Positions 23,121 to 34,018 of a stretch of DNA of 64,000 nt are shown piece after piece (within the stretch, counting starts at the first letter, position 1; the number at the start of each line of letters is the position of its first letter). Both the position numbers and the translations under genes were made by a program. Below the pieces are notes generated by a model. It did not search any database, was not told where the DNA came from, and saw only the letters and a program-made list of their open reading frames with translations. The stretch covers positions 116,450,263-116,514,262 of the forward strand of contig CM056376.1 in NCBI GenBank assembly GCA_029718625.1, read 5' to 3'. The DNA is from Synaphobranchus kaupii (Eukaryota; Chordata; Actinopteri; Anguilliformes; Synaphobranchidae).

Positions 23121-23990
23121 TCACATGTTCCCTGGATTTTATTTCCTCATAGTACCATTTTTTTTAGGTGATAATTGACAGATTGGATACCAATATTTTA
23201 TGTTTGCAGGACTTTTGATTTTTTGTGTTTGTCTTACAATGTCACAAATGTTATAAGACAGATTTTAATTTAGCGAATTAAGAGGACTTCTTTAAAGTTT
23301 ATAGTAGCACAGTCACTTTTCTTCCTGGAAGCCATGAAGATTTTCGAACTCGTTAGTCATCAACCTCAGCTGAACTCCGACTTTTCAGACAGTTATGAGT
23401 CATTCGGCTTTCAAGGTTCCTGGGGAAGAGATATACTTAAACATCTCTCCATGCCAGTATTATGGAGACCCCAGTGGCTTTCCTGACTGCTGTCAGGAAT
23501 CAAGGGAGACTCCTTTACTAAAACAGATGAACATGACTGGGCATTCAGATTCATGTCTTCATTACCTGCATTAGGAAGCATTCCCAGAATGCCAGCAGAC
23601 TTTTGGAACCAAGAAGGACCAATGAGATGACAAAATGTTACCAGATCTACCTTTCTGAAGTGTTCACAAATTTGTTTCATAAATTGTATCAGGGGGCCTT
23701 ACTGACTCCCAAGAGGGTATATATATATTTTAATGGAGGTTGGTATCTGCTGAGGCCTGCATAATGAATTCCCTTCTACAACTGTCTTGCTACAGAAACT
23801 TACAATGCAAACTGCTGCTGGCTGGCGGTATGGTAATGACAACATTAGCGGATTCCTACCTCTCCGCAGCATAAAACAGCCCTGGTGACTGCACACCACA
23901 ATAAATAGAATTACTGTATAATGAAAGCATTATTTCTTATTATGTTTGTAATTAAATCACAGAAAAAGCCAACACGTTTTCTGTGAATTT
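23121..23990. other. Spacer
   Basis: About 870 bp without supported genes. Complex but unremarkable. Confidence 0.35.
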
Positions 23991-23991
23991 G

Positions 23992-24031
23992 AGAGACAGA
24001 GAGAGAGAGAGAGAAGGAGAGAGAGAGAGAC
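23992..24031. repeat. (GA)n microsatellite
   Basis: GAGAGACAGAGAGAGAGAGA followed by an imperfect continuation, about 40 bp. Confidence 0.95.
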
Positions 24032-24039
24032 CGATCAGG

Positions 24040-24480
24040 CGGCAGTAAAATAAAGGTGCAAGTTAAAATGTTCCCGCCTGCATCTCACATTTGTTGATAG
24101 ATTTTTAAATTAAACTTGCAGTGTAATCTAAATTACCTCCAACACCTCAGAGTGCCTGTAATGGACTCCCCCCCCACCTCTGTCACAGTGTGTGATGGAC
24201 TGTGCACACCCATCGACCAGGCCTGCCTCCGGAGCGCTACCTCCACTCTACGGCGCTCAAATTTAACATGCTGGGAGCACAAAGGGAACCAATCGCAGCA
24301 CAAACACCATTTATTTAGCATGTACGACTAGATTAAAGCCAAACTTTGATGCATTTGCACACCCGTTGTAGGCTGTTTTTGAAGTACCGTGTTGCCGGTT
24401 TTGTCCGAAACGTTGGACATCTGCGCACGAGTCAGAAGTTTCAATCTAACTCCAGGTTTTCAACACAAAACACTGCACTC
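24040..24480. promoter_or_regulatory. Candidate cis-regulatory block
   Basis: Transposon-free, CpG-retaining sequence (CCGGAGCGCTAC near 24229, CTACGGCGCTC near 24248, a CCAAT motif near 24288). Frames of 62-71 codons overlap on opposite strands, which favours noncoding DNA. Confidence 0.3.
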
Positions 24481-25290
24481 ACCAAAAAGAACCATGAAGG
24501 TCTCAAAAACACATTTCGAAAGTAGTTTTATGTGTTCAGGGACACATGTACTACAGGCCAGGGGTTGAGGATCTCTGAACCTGGTGACTTTTTTTCATTG
24601 TTTTCAAGGATGTTGGTCTTCAGGATATGTTTTTCTCTAATTTTAAAAGTCTGATATTGACATCATGTCACCTGTGAGTAACATCATTTAAGAAATCAAA
24701 GAGGCTGGACAGAGAGAGAAGTCAAAAGAATGCAGGGGCGGATGAAACACTGATTCAGCGAGATTTACGCAAACTGCTGCTCCCAAAGTAAAATACAGAG
24801 GCTACGAAGCACAGAGAGGGTCAAAGTAAAACTACATGTACCAGTGTACCATGTGACCTGTGAAGAATGGCTAGACTACAAAGTTGGGTGTCAGTCCTCT
24901 TAACAGTCGTCAGGAGGTAATACTTTTGCTGAGAACTCACAGGTTGTACCCAGCTACCCACCATGAGGATTTTACACTTACACACAAGTTAGAGAAGCTG
25001 AAACTCAGGTAAATCAAAGTTTTTGGATGAAAAACATCCATCATGCAAATGTACTTTCAGTCTGATGCACAGGTCCAACATAAACATGTTTGAAGCTAGC
25101 CACCAGGCACAGAAGAAAAACAAGAGCATTCATTTGATGATTTAAAATCTTTAACTTCTGGGGCCTTGGCATGTATTGACAGAGAGGAACAGAGAGATAG
25201 GCTGCAGACCAGAGGCAGACCTTAGAAACAGACAACCCACTAAACTGCACAGACTACAGGGAAAGGAGATTGATGGACAAATCAGGACCT
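24481..25290. other. Spacer
   Basis: No gene supported; purine-rich in places. Confidence 0.35.
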
Positions 25291-25322
25291 AACTTGGAGG
25301 GAGACCAAACTGACCATAGACA

Positions 25323-25442
25323 GGCCACAGATTGAACATAAGGACAGACCACAGATTGGACATAAGGACAAACCACAGATTGAACATAAGGACAGACCAC
25401 AGATTGGACATAAGGACAGACCACATATTGTACATAAAGACA
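25323..25442. repeat. 24-bp minisatellite, 5 copies plus degenerate flanks
   Basis: The unit GACCACAGATTGGACATAAG+GACA repeats every 24 bp at 25323, 25347, 25371, 25395 and 25419. Related GACCA/GACAG-rich sequence extends from about 25290 to 25540. Because 24 is a multiple of 3, the minus strand reads an open frame with VCPYVQSV repeats; this is an artefact, not a protein. Confidence 0.93.
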
Positions 25443-25542
25443 GACCACAGTAACCAGAAAGACACTATACTGTCAGGCCACAGTGACCAAAGACTGACCA
25501 GAGACTGACCACATAGACAGACCACAGTGACCAGAGAAGCCA

Positions 25543-26230
25543 CACACGCAGACAGTAGCAGGGGCTGTGCTGTAGGTGAGGGAAGCCCAGACCATGTTTC
25601 ATTACGAGTTAATTAGGCAGCTTGGCCTGCTTCATTTACCTCTAATTAGCAGGACTGAAAAGGAGAGTTTAACGATTTAAACAGACAAGATACAATTCAA
25701 AACATTAAGTTACAGCATAAAGTTTAAATAGCGCATTTTGCTTTTATTGCAGTAATGGAGGTGCACAGAAATACAATACTGTTTTTTGTACTGCATGAAA
25801 TATTTATCAGAGTTATCGATTACACATGATGCTATTTCAATGACTTGTTAGTTATTATTATACAAGTTTAAAAAAGTAAAATAATCAAGAAGTGTTATCT
25901 GTTTTGTTAAATAGTAGAAAGGTTATAAAGGTAATAATTCAAGCTTATTTGAGTGTTTACATACTGTATATGTAAAGCTGATATGTGTGTGTGTGTGTGT
26001 GTTCATAAAACAAGAACCAAGACGAAACATCAGATTTTATTAAATCAAATGTTTATAAGAAAATTACAGCACTATAAATAATGTAATATAAATAAAAATG
26101 TAATAATGCAAATTTTTTTCAAACAAAGAGTGGGGCAGCTAATTTCCTGTATTCAACAAAGGTGGAATTTTAATCCTGTGACATTTCCGATGCTGTAGAT
26201 TTAATAGGTACAGGCCCTCCTCAAGGGACA
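25543..26230. other. AT-rich spacer with short (TG)n
   Basis: (TG)n at about 25985-26001. Nothing else supported. Confidence 0.4.
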
Positions 26231-26350
26231 TCCTGTTATTTAGAAGATGGGGTTTAGTCCCGCCGAGCTTGCCTTCTCCCAAGCTACCCTGGGACACATC
26301 CCCCCCCCCCCCCCCCAAGCTACCCTGGAAACAACACCCCCCCCATAGAG
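26231..26350. repeat. C-run and local direct duplication
   Basis: A C17 run at 26300-26316 lies between two copies of CAAGCTACCCTGG (about 26280 and 26317), each followed by an A/C-rich stretch and a C-run. This is a duplicated unit of about 40 bp. Confidence 0.8.
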
Positions 26351-26434
26351 CTGTGCGCTGGGACTGCTGTCTTGAAGAGGGTTCGTATTCCATTTCAAAT
26401 TAAACTGTGCCCAACCGCCACTTAATCCACAGAT

Positions 26435-26830
26435 TACGATATCACTCATTGATGGCCTCTGATTCAGCTTGTCGACAAGGCGGTTGCTGTTGTTTCCCTC
26501 GTCCCTTCCCAGCTCTGTTTTAATATCTCTTCCCGCGCGAGAAAACTAAATTTTATACGCGTCCATCAGGGGGTGTGCCGAATGGCCCCTTCTCCATTAT
26601 AGTTAATTGAGTTTGTCCTTCCATGTCATCGAGCGGGTCCCCTTATCTGGGTCGACGGGACATGGGGAGCGGGAAGCCTCCGCCACAATCCCATGGCGTT
26701 AATCTCACGTGTCAGTCTCGTCCTGCCGTCGCCGCGGCGACTGGCCCAATCAGGCAGCCCCCGACCTGGCCTCTCCGCCTACACCAGTCTCCTTCACCCA
26801 ATATTCACAAGTGTTCTGCTTCACGAAAAC
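26435..26830. promoter_or_regulatory. Candidate cis-regulatory block
   Basis: CpG-retaining, transposon-free sequence including CCCGCGCGAG near 26532, TATACGCGTCC near 26555 and CGTCGCCGCGGCGACTGG near 26728, the last containing the palindrome GTCGCCGCGGCGAC. Frames on the plus strand are short and domain-free. Confidence 0.4.
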
Positions 26831-26837
26831 AAGTGTT

Positions 26838-26892
26838 TAGTGTATATATACAGTATACTGTATATACAGTTTATATATATATATAATAATAT
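26838..26892. repeat. (TA)n microsatellite
   Basis: Imperfect TATATACAGTATACTGTATA and TATATATATA runs. Confidence 0.9.
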
Positions 26893-28150
26893 TGGATGTA
26901 CATTTCTAAAGGCACATTTATTTATGTACACATTTATTTAAGAACGTAATATAAGATTACATGGATGATATGTCCTATAATTCATGTATAACACTGAAAA
27001 TATGAATCTTGAAATGATTGATATCATTTCGAATATATTATAGCATCTGTTTACTTTTCCGCCATGGTGATCCAGACCCTGTATGTATTGCTTGTTCAAG
27101 GGTACAGCAGTGTTGTGGGGATTCAAACATCATTACTCTAATTTAATTAATCAAAACACTTAATTATTCACTTTATTTGAAGCTATTATGCCTCCTCAAA
27201 CACATGTAACAACGAACTGTTTTTTCAACATGTCAACATCTATAAATGCAATAATAAACAACCGGCAAAATAATTTTGTGTCCATTCATGCACTTGTAAA
27301 AGCTAAAGACCCTGGAAGTCAAAGAAACCCAAATTCAAGCATCATAAAAACAGCTGATGAATTCTGTCTGTAATTGTGTTTCAGAGTTTTAAAAATGCTT
27401 ATGAAACACTTAACCAAATGTGTAGCTGCACGTAGGCATTCACTCTAATATGTCCAAAATATTAATATCCTAACATGGAACCACTCATCTGTCGGTTAAG
27501 TCTTCACTGGTTTGTGATTAGAATGTTTCAAATCCAATCCTTTTTTTTTTGTAAATAGAAAATATTATTTAAAAACTGACTAAGTCCATCACCTCAAAGT
27601 ATGTGGAAAGGGCCACATTTGTAATTGCACCTCAGAAATAACACTGAAATACTGGATATTAAAGAACATTCCCAACAGAACAACAGAGAAAGGTCATCAG
27701 AGTTTTTGGAAAGATTGCATGCTGGGAAATATGTTAATGAAAAAGTTAGTTCAGTTAAGCCCTTGCTTTTATATGAATCATGCATGAATAAGCAGATTAT
27801 GATTGTACTCATAACTATAACCATTTATGACAGGGCAAGATATCATTGCCGTTTCAAAATTACAATGAGAATTTAGTAAATCAAAAAATCTACATTGGTG
27901 CATCAGAACTACTTTTAACTTAGTTTTGAATCCCCTAAATAAGTGGCAGCTCAGTTGCAACCAGTTTAAGGTTTTGAAAGTAACTACGTTATACCATTTT
28001 ATGAAATACCAGAAAAAGGGAAAGAGTTTTTCATGTGAAATATCAAACTATTTAATATACTTTACTTGAATTAGATCACAATTGTTGTTTTTGTTCATTA
28101 AACATAAAATGATTTTGCTAAAATGAGCTCACATAAATGCAGAGCTCCAG
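26893..28150. other. AT-rich spacer
   Basis: No supported gene. T10 run at about 27541-27550. A short frame at 27625-27876 shows no domain. Confidence 0.4.
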
Positions 28151-28154
28151 TGCA

Positions 28155-28157
<3 letters not shown>

Positions 28158-28191
<34 letters not shown>
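28158..28191. repeat. (TG)n microsatellite
   Basis: About 17 uninterrupted TG units. Confidence 0.97.
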
Positions 28192-28192
<1 letters not shown>

Positions 28193-28519
28193 AACTGTAC
28201 AGCCAATTGCTGATATTTCTTTTTGAGAACTGTACCTAGGTGCCATCTGTGATGGGATTTTTTAAGTGTTGAGAGGGTGTACAAACTTATAATGGTTCCC
28301 TATTCAAGTAGGAGGATGCTAATTGAAATGGTGATCTTAACTGGCATTAGAAACAGCTTTACTGCGCAGAAACAAGAGACACCTTGATGAATCCATTCTC
28401 TATATCCATGAGGCACAGTAGCCTACTAGTACTACTGTTTGTGTGACCTGTATGTGTGTGTGTGTGTGTGTGACAGAGAGAGATAATATATTACTATATA
28501 ATGCTTTGGCAATATTTAC

Positions 28520-28576
28520 TGTACCGTATGTATTTCATGCCAATAAAGCAAATTGAATTGAATTGAATTGAATTGA
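28520..28576 (+). mobile_element. LINE 3'-terminal tail
   Basis: ACCGTATGTATTTCATGCCA followed by AATAAAGCAAATTGAATTGA and further TTGAA units is the kind of 3' end left by L2/Rex-type fish LINEs, whose tails are short simple repeats. Only the last ~55 bases are present. Confidence 0.55.
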
Positions 28577-28628
28577 GAGAGAGAGAGAGAAAGAAAAAAA
28601 AAGAAAGAGAGAGAGAGAGAGAATGAGC

Positions 28629-28671
<43 letters not shown>

Positions 28672-28695
28672 TGAGCTAGAGAGAGAGAGAGAATG
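28576..28695. repeat. (GA)n tract with internal duplication
   Basis: About 120 bp of imperfect GA repeat containing two copies of GAATGAGCTAGAGAGAGAGA. It abuts the LINE tail directly, so it may have expanded from that tail. Confidence 0.95.
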
Positions 28696-28724
28696 TAAAG
28701 GGTTCTGGTCACAATGTTGGACAC

Positions 28725-29170
28725 CTCTCCTTAGTGCCGGCCCCCCTGGAGCATCTGGCAGTGCCGCCTGCCGCCTGCCGCTTCACCCGTCTGCGATGCC
28801 CTCCATCTTGGCAGCCCCCCGAACATAACGGCCCACGATTTGCACGCTGTGTTTGTCTTTGCTAATCACGCCGCGCTCCTCCGACAAGGCCCGCGACATG
28901 AGGACACGGCTGTTCCTCTAATTAAGGTGCTAATTGAATTAAATGGCAGCGGTAATGAGCAGACGAGCTGCATAAAAAGCTCCGAGTCAGATAGGCTAAT
29001 TAACAGAAGAGCTCAGCTTAATTATAACACTTAAAATACATGCAGCGCTGCACTCTAATATTGTTAATTGTTACAAGGGGAATTTATGATAATTGGCTCA
29101 ATAACAGTTGTGGAAGGGGGCTAACCCAGGGCTGAACGAGTAATTAAAAAAAATCAAACAGTAGACAATC
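28725..29170. promoter_or_regulatory. Strong candidate enhancer-like element with homeodomain motif cluster
   Basis: Three perfect TAATTA cores at 28919-28924, 28997-29002 and 29019-29024, plus CTAATTG near 28930, TTAATTG near 29064 and further TAAT half-sites lie within about 150 bp. The sequence is transposon-free, keeps CpGs and is interspersed with GC-rich words. Such density is typical of deeply conserved developmental enhancers bound by LIM, Hox or paired-type homeodomains; that is inference from motif content. Confidence 0.5.
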
Positions 29171-29689
29171 GCGCAGCTGGGGTTAATTAATGCATGATTT
29201 ACATACAGGAATTTTTTTCCCTTGCTGAGGCCATTGTTTTTATTATGGATCCATTTCTCCTTTTCAGTTTTCCATGTACAGAAGCAGCTCTGTAGCATTC
29301 TCTAAATGCTAGGTTCATGTTAGCTCCCTTTCCGCCGACCGCTTTCCACGGACTACTTATCAGAGTGACAAGAGGCCCTAAATATTTTGCCAGGAGTAAG
29401 AGGCGTGTGCAGTTCAGTTCCCCACAGCAGCGTTTACACGAGACAAACGCCTGCTATTTTCCTCGTGTATTGGTTTCACGCGATAAGGTTTACTCAGGTA
29501 CAATTATGGATTTGTATTTCCCGAGAAGGCTTTTGTCAGAGTCCACCTGCTCAGTTCTGTTTTGTTGTCATCGTTGTATTAGATTTTTTTCCGTCTCCTT
29601 TTTTCAAAGTCAGACGCTTTTTCTCCAGTGTTATATTGAATTTACACTTGCATGGTGCTTATGTCGCTTACGTTTTTCTTTGGCGGGGG

Positions 29690-29738
29690 GGTGTGTGTGT
29701 GCTGGGAGGGGGGGGGGGGGGGGGGGGGGCGGCGGCTT
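29690..29738 (+). repeat. G22 homopolymer
   Basis: An uninterrupted run of 22 G at 29708-29729, preceded by (TG)n and followed by CGGCGG. It can form G-quadruplex and is also prone to sequencing and assembly error. Frames of 131-141 codons that read through it as poly-Gly are not credible genes. Confidence 0.95.
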
Positions 29739-29929
29739 CTGAAATGGCTATAGAATCCATATACACACTCCCTCCTATCTAATATGGACTGGGTCTCCCA
29801 ACCTTGTACTCACAAGTCATTCTGCCTGGATTGTCTTCCATTGTCTGAGCCACAGAGAGCTGGAGTTATGTCTTTCTGCATTGCGTGCCCACAAGACAGA
29901 TTTACTAATGCTCCCTGAATAAAGAACTA

Positions 29930-30440
29930 TGGCTCATTTACAAATGTAATTTGAATTGAGGATAGTATTCCAATCTCCTTTCATTTGGATCCCGATTGAG
30001 GCTCTTTCTCTTCCTTTCTTCCACTATTCCTCCCTTTCCAACCCCCCTCCTCATCTTTTCTCTCTGCTGATGGCGTGATTAGAGGTGCTGAGAGCTGCCG
30101 GCGATTAGTCAAGCACGGAGAGCGTAAATTGGCAAGGATGTTATATCAGCGCATGTCACAATATATGAAGGCCGATGTGCATGCTTGGAGCTGTTCACCC
30201 ACATTACTGTTATGGAATAATTGAGATCTTTTTGATTCTCGCAGATTACCACTTTCACTGATCACGCTGTCAAATCAAAGTGAGCACTTCATTCGCCTTG
30301 TATGCACGCCAGATCTGTTTTGCTTTGGTAATGGGCTGATATTACGGCTGCACAAAGAGGATAAAGACATCGGTGTGATAGATAGGCACGAGATTAAATG
30401 GGATCTTTATGAGTACTTTGACCATCAGTTTTGACTGCAT
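29930..30440. promoter_or_regulatory. Candidate cis-regulatory block
   Basis: High-complexity, transposon-free sequence with CpG words (GCCGGCGATTAGTC near 30098, GAGAGCGTAAATTGG near 30118) and TAAT/ATTA half-sites. No open frame of note. Reads like a conserved noncoding element. Confidence 0.42.
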
Positions 30441-30985
30441 GATAAGATGAGTGGAGTTGGGTGCTGATTTGTTCTTTATTGGTTGAAAACATTAGTGCAT
30501 CGGAGCCTGGTCTTGCAGCTGCTCGTTTAAGGTGGAACCAGGCAGACCCAAATCTCTGCCATTCTTCGCACTATCCCATCCAGTCACCACTCCAGAAAAT
30601 GCTAGAATTTGACAACTTCTTGTTTGTGTCATCCTGCCATTAGGTTGTGTGGTATTAATCCACTGTTTTTTTATTTTTGGAACATGAAATGGTAATAGAA
30701 TAACTCTATTGTTCCTTACCCTAGGCTGATTTCTGTAAATGTCTGTTGTATTTTTGTTCTCGTTCTCAATGGTTCATATCAATCTGTCTATTGCGTATCC
30801 TCTCAGTATCTCTCAGTGTCTCTCATTTTAGTCCTGTGGTGCATTTTATTTTTTACTGCTTTTAATATGTCGCTGCTCTGTATTACTCCTATTTATGCTA
30901 CTGTGTTAGCTGTAATATTGCTGCTAGTAGGCTAACTCTGAATCGTGCTTTATAGAAAAACCTTTGTTTTGCATATTCGTTTGAT
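30441..30985. other. Spacer
   Basis: No gene supported. A TCTCAGTATCTCTCAGTGTC direct repeat lies near 30800. Confidence 0.35.
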
Positions 30986-30989
30986 TTGC

Positions 30990-31560
30990 ATAGGGATTAA
31001 TTAGTCATTCACACATATTGGTTTATTTACACATCTATTGGTTTGTCATTGATGTTTCTACTGATTTGACATTGACACATCTGTTGGATTCATGTGTGTA
31101 CGTGCATTGATTTGACAGGATGAAATATAAGCCAAAACATAAGCATGTCAAACCAAAATATATTTCAATGACAAACCAAAACCAACACACACACATCAAA
31201 CTAATACAGGTATACGTATGTAATCAAATGAATTGGTGCGTAAATGATAAACCGATGAATATTGCAATAACAAAAAAATACAAACATGAAAAACCAATAC
31301 TCAATCCAATATCAATCTAATACAGCCTATACCAATACATATGATAATAATACCAATATACTGTATATGTCAATGATAGATATTTATATGTATGCATGAA
31401 CGACAAACCAATATAATGTGTAAATTACAAACCAATAGGTGTGTCATTTACACGATAGTGTCAGTGGAAAACAAATAGAAAATTAATGACAAACAACAAA
31501 CTAGCAGACACATCAATGACAAACCAATACAAGCTTATTCAAAATTAAACCAAACTGTAA
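30990..31560. repeat. Degenerate minisatellite in inverted halves
   Basis: The left part (30990-31110) carries units such as TATTGGTTTGTCATTGATGT (about 31037). The right part (31130-31540) carries the reverse complement, ACATCAATGACAAACCAATA (about 31510), together with several decayed versions (GACAAACCAATATAATG, AATTACAAACCAATAGG). Both halves repeat every 20-40 bp with insertions. The whole can fold back on itself. Confidence 0.75.
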
Positions 31561-31663
31561 TACTATTACAACAAATAAATGCCATTGACAAATAAATTAT
31601 CCTAAAGGAAAAACCAGAATATGTTGTTTTCAGTTCATATTCTTAAATTAACTAAACCAATTG

Positions 31664-31687
31664 CATGAATGAATGAATGAATGAATC
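31664..31687. repeat. (GAAT)n microsatellite
   Basis: Six GAAT units. Confidence 0.9.
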
Positions 31688-31896
31688 AGTTCATCTGCTG
31701 GGAGCAGCTCTACCTCTTCTTGTATGCATGAGGAAAAAGGCATGTGCAAGGCTCTATGTGTAAGTATTTCTGTCCTTAATCAGGAAAGTCTACTGAGGGC
31801 TAATGGAACAGTTACCTTTGTGGATTTTAACAAATATATTATTTCAGTTTTACTGTATATTTTTGATTGCTCAAGACAGTTTTTATGTGCTATAAA

Positions 31897-31897
<1 letters not shown>

Positions 31898-31943
<46 letters not shown>
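31898..31943. repeat. (TA)n microsatellite
   Basis: About 22 uninterrupted TA units. Both strands read an Ile/Tyr open frame across it, which is not a gene. Confidence 0.97.
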
Positions 31944-31945
<2 letters not shown>

Positions 31946-32170
31946 ATATTTCTGTCAACTAGCTGGCCTTTCAATGGCAGGTATGGGGGCATTCAGGCTC
32001 TAAAATGAGCAATACAGTACATTTGAACTAACTCCAAAAAGTAGGTTGTACGTATGAACAGATTAATTGTATAGCAGTTATTTAAATTATAAACATAAAT
32101 CAATTTTTATATTGTGCCAATACTCCTTTCCTTCTCAGTTCTCAAGCAGCTCTAGCTCTTCAAGGATCTG

Positions 32171-32282
32171 CTTAGTAATGTTGATATAGGAAGTCTTGCT
32201 TAGTAATGTTGATATAGGAAGTCTTGCTTAGTAATGTTGATATAGGAAGTCTGGCTTAGTAATGTTGATATAGGAAGTCTTG
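32171..32282. repeat. 28-bp minisatellite, 4 copies
   Basis: The unit CTTAGTAATGTTGATATAGG+AAGTCTTG starts at 32171, 32199, 32227 and 32255. Copies are identical apart from one T/G change, so the expansion is recent. Confidence 0.97.
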
Positions 32283-33550
32283 CCACAATTTCCTGGAGTG
32301 CAGTGGTCTCAGGTTGCATGCACCATAGGTAATAGTTCCAGCTGAAAATGAGATTACATTTTTTTTTTTTTTAAAAGGAGAACGGATAGTCCACCATTCT
32401 TTTGTATTTCTTTGCTTTATTCAGGCAGGTAGAAAGCACAGGGGGTGACACAGCTCAGACGGTGCCATGGATTGAACCCCTGCACGTGTGTGGGGACTTG
32501 TATATTATTTTTGAGGAATAATCCGGTAATATACGGACACACAACCCCTGGAACCATAATGTCACTGTGCAAGCTGCTTGGGAGTTTCCTGAAGTCTATT
32601 TCCTTGCTTTAGACCACGACCCTGAATGCCCCCAATACCAGCCATTGTAAAGGCAGGTCATCCGTATCTTTATCTAAAATATGCTTCATTGCACAGAAAA
32701 ACTGTCTGGGCCAAATGAAAACATACACTGAAGGAAAGAAAATCAAAAAATCCCATAAAGTCAAACTATCATGTTAAGTTGATGACCTGCACAAACAAAA
32801 GTGGAAGACGGTGTAATAGACTGCACAGCTTTTTATAAATAATCCAAAAGCCTGACACCTACAGCATGATATGCCCATTACACCACTTCTGCCAGCAGCA
32901 TGGGTTTCCTAAAAGGTCACATCACAAATAATTAGCAAGGCCTAAGAACTGATTAGCTCCAGCTCTATCCGTCAAATAGAGAATGTTCACTTTCACAACA
33001 TTCAGATAGTTCCAACACTAACCAGGCTGTCATGCTGCTAAACACAGAGGTAGAATCACAGCAGATGGGCTCCCAAACCAGTGTATTCTTTCTCAACCGG
33101 CTCTGGACTTAATGTTACCTTAATGTTTCTTCACCTCATTTTAATTTCTGTTTTGCACATCGTGCACATTTACTCATACAGTAGATGCTCATTGACTATT
33201 TCTGCCCTAGATATCATCTGTTCTGTCTTGATTTGACCCCACTGTTGTTACAAGACTGTATCATGATGAGATTACAACACCATTTCCTGTGCCATCATCT
33301 AAGGTCAGAGGTCAGTGTTCATTGCTAATGATGATGGTAACAAGTCAAAACTACAGTAGCTTGTATTTGGCCTCTAGCTACATGGCAGACAGCTACATAC
33401 ATATTATTAAAAAGTAAACTAATCAGATAAACTAATATACCATTAACTAGATTGAAGACATTAACATTTTGGTGCCTATTGAAAGAGAGATTTTCAAAAA
33501 ACATATATTGTTGAAGTAAATTTTACAAACATTATTTTTGATTTAAAAAT
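32283..33550. other. Spacer
   Basis: About 1.3 kb without a supported gene; a T/A-run lies at 32358-32374. Confidence 0.4.
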
Positions 33551-33555
33551 ATCCG

Positions 33556-33881
33556 CCATACTATTTTCCAACCTTACTGTGGAAGTGTGGTAAGACGTCC
33601 CACCCCTTGCGTGGCCATGTCACGCGTTGATTTTGTTGTACTTGAAGGAAAAACGTCAGCGAAGCTGTGCCTAATTTTTTAAAACGAAGCTTCATATCAT
33701 ATTTATGCGACCAAAATGTTTGTGTACTTCTTGTAAAGTGTGCTCCCGAATATACTCAGCAAAACACTGGAAGTAAGTGTATGATACGAGGGTATAAGGT
33801 ATACTATATTTAGAGAAAATGACGCCTACTTAACTACTTTTTTCGTTCTGTCTACTCAACAAGCCTACCTAATAGTATGGA
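33556..33881. mobile_element. Possible MITE with short inverted ends
   Basis: CCATACTATT at the left and AATAGTATGG at the right are perfect 10-bp inverted repeats about 326 bp apart. The right interior (GTATACTATATTTAG) is also typical of hAT-type fish MITEs. No target duplication could be confirmed. Confidence 0.35.
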
Positions 33882-34018
33882 AGGGTGCTGATTCGAACAC
33901 AGCCTTGCAGTCAAACATCCACTTCCTTTCCTTGTGCAGAAACTACCAAGGGGGAATCAATAGGCTGCTAATTGGTGAAAGTGTGGACACATGGCCATGA
34001 AAACTAACCATTTGGTAG

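Noticed and set aside
25254..25448. Minus-strand frame with repeated VCPYVQSV
   Set aside because: The 24-bp minisatellite period is a multiple of three, which keeps any frame open; no protein family implied.
29317..29782. 141- and 131-codon frames ending in poly-Gly
   Set aside because: Both run through the G22 homopolymer in different frames, so neither is likely real.
31780..32008. Ile/Tyr-rich frames on both strands
   Set aside because: Produced by the (TA)n microsatellite at 31898-31943.
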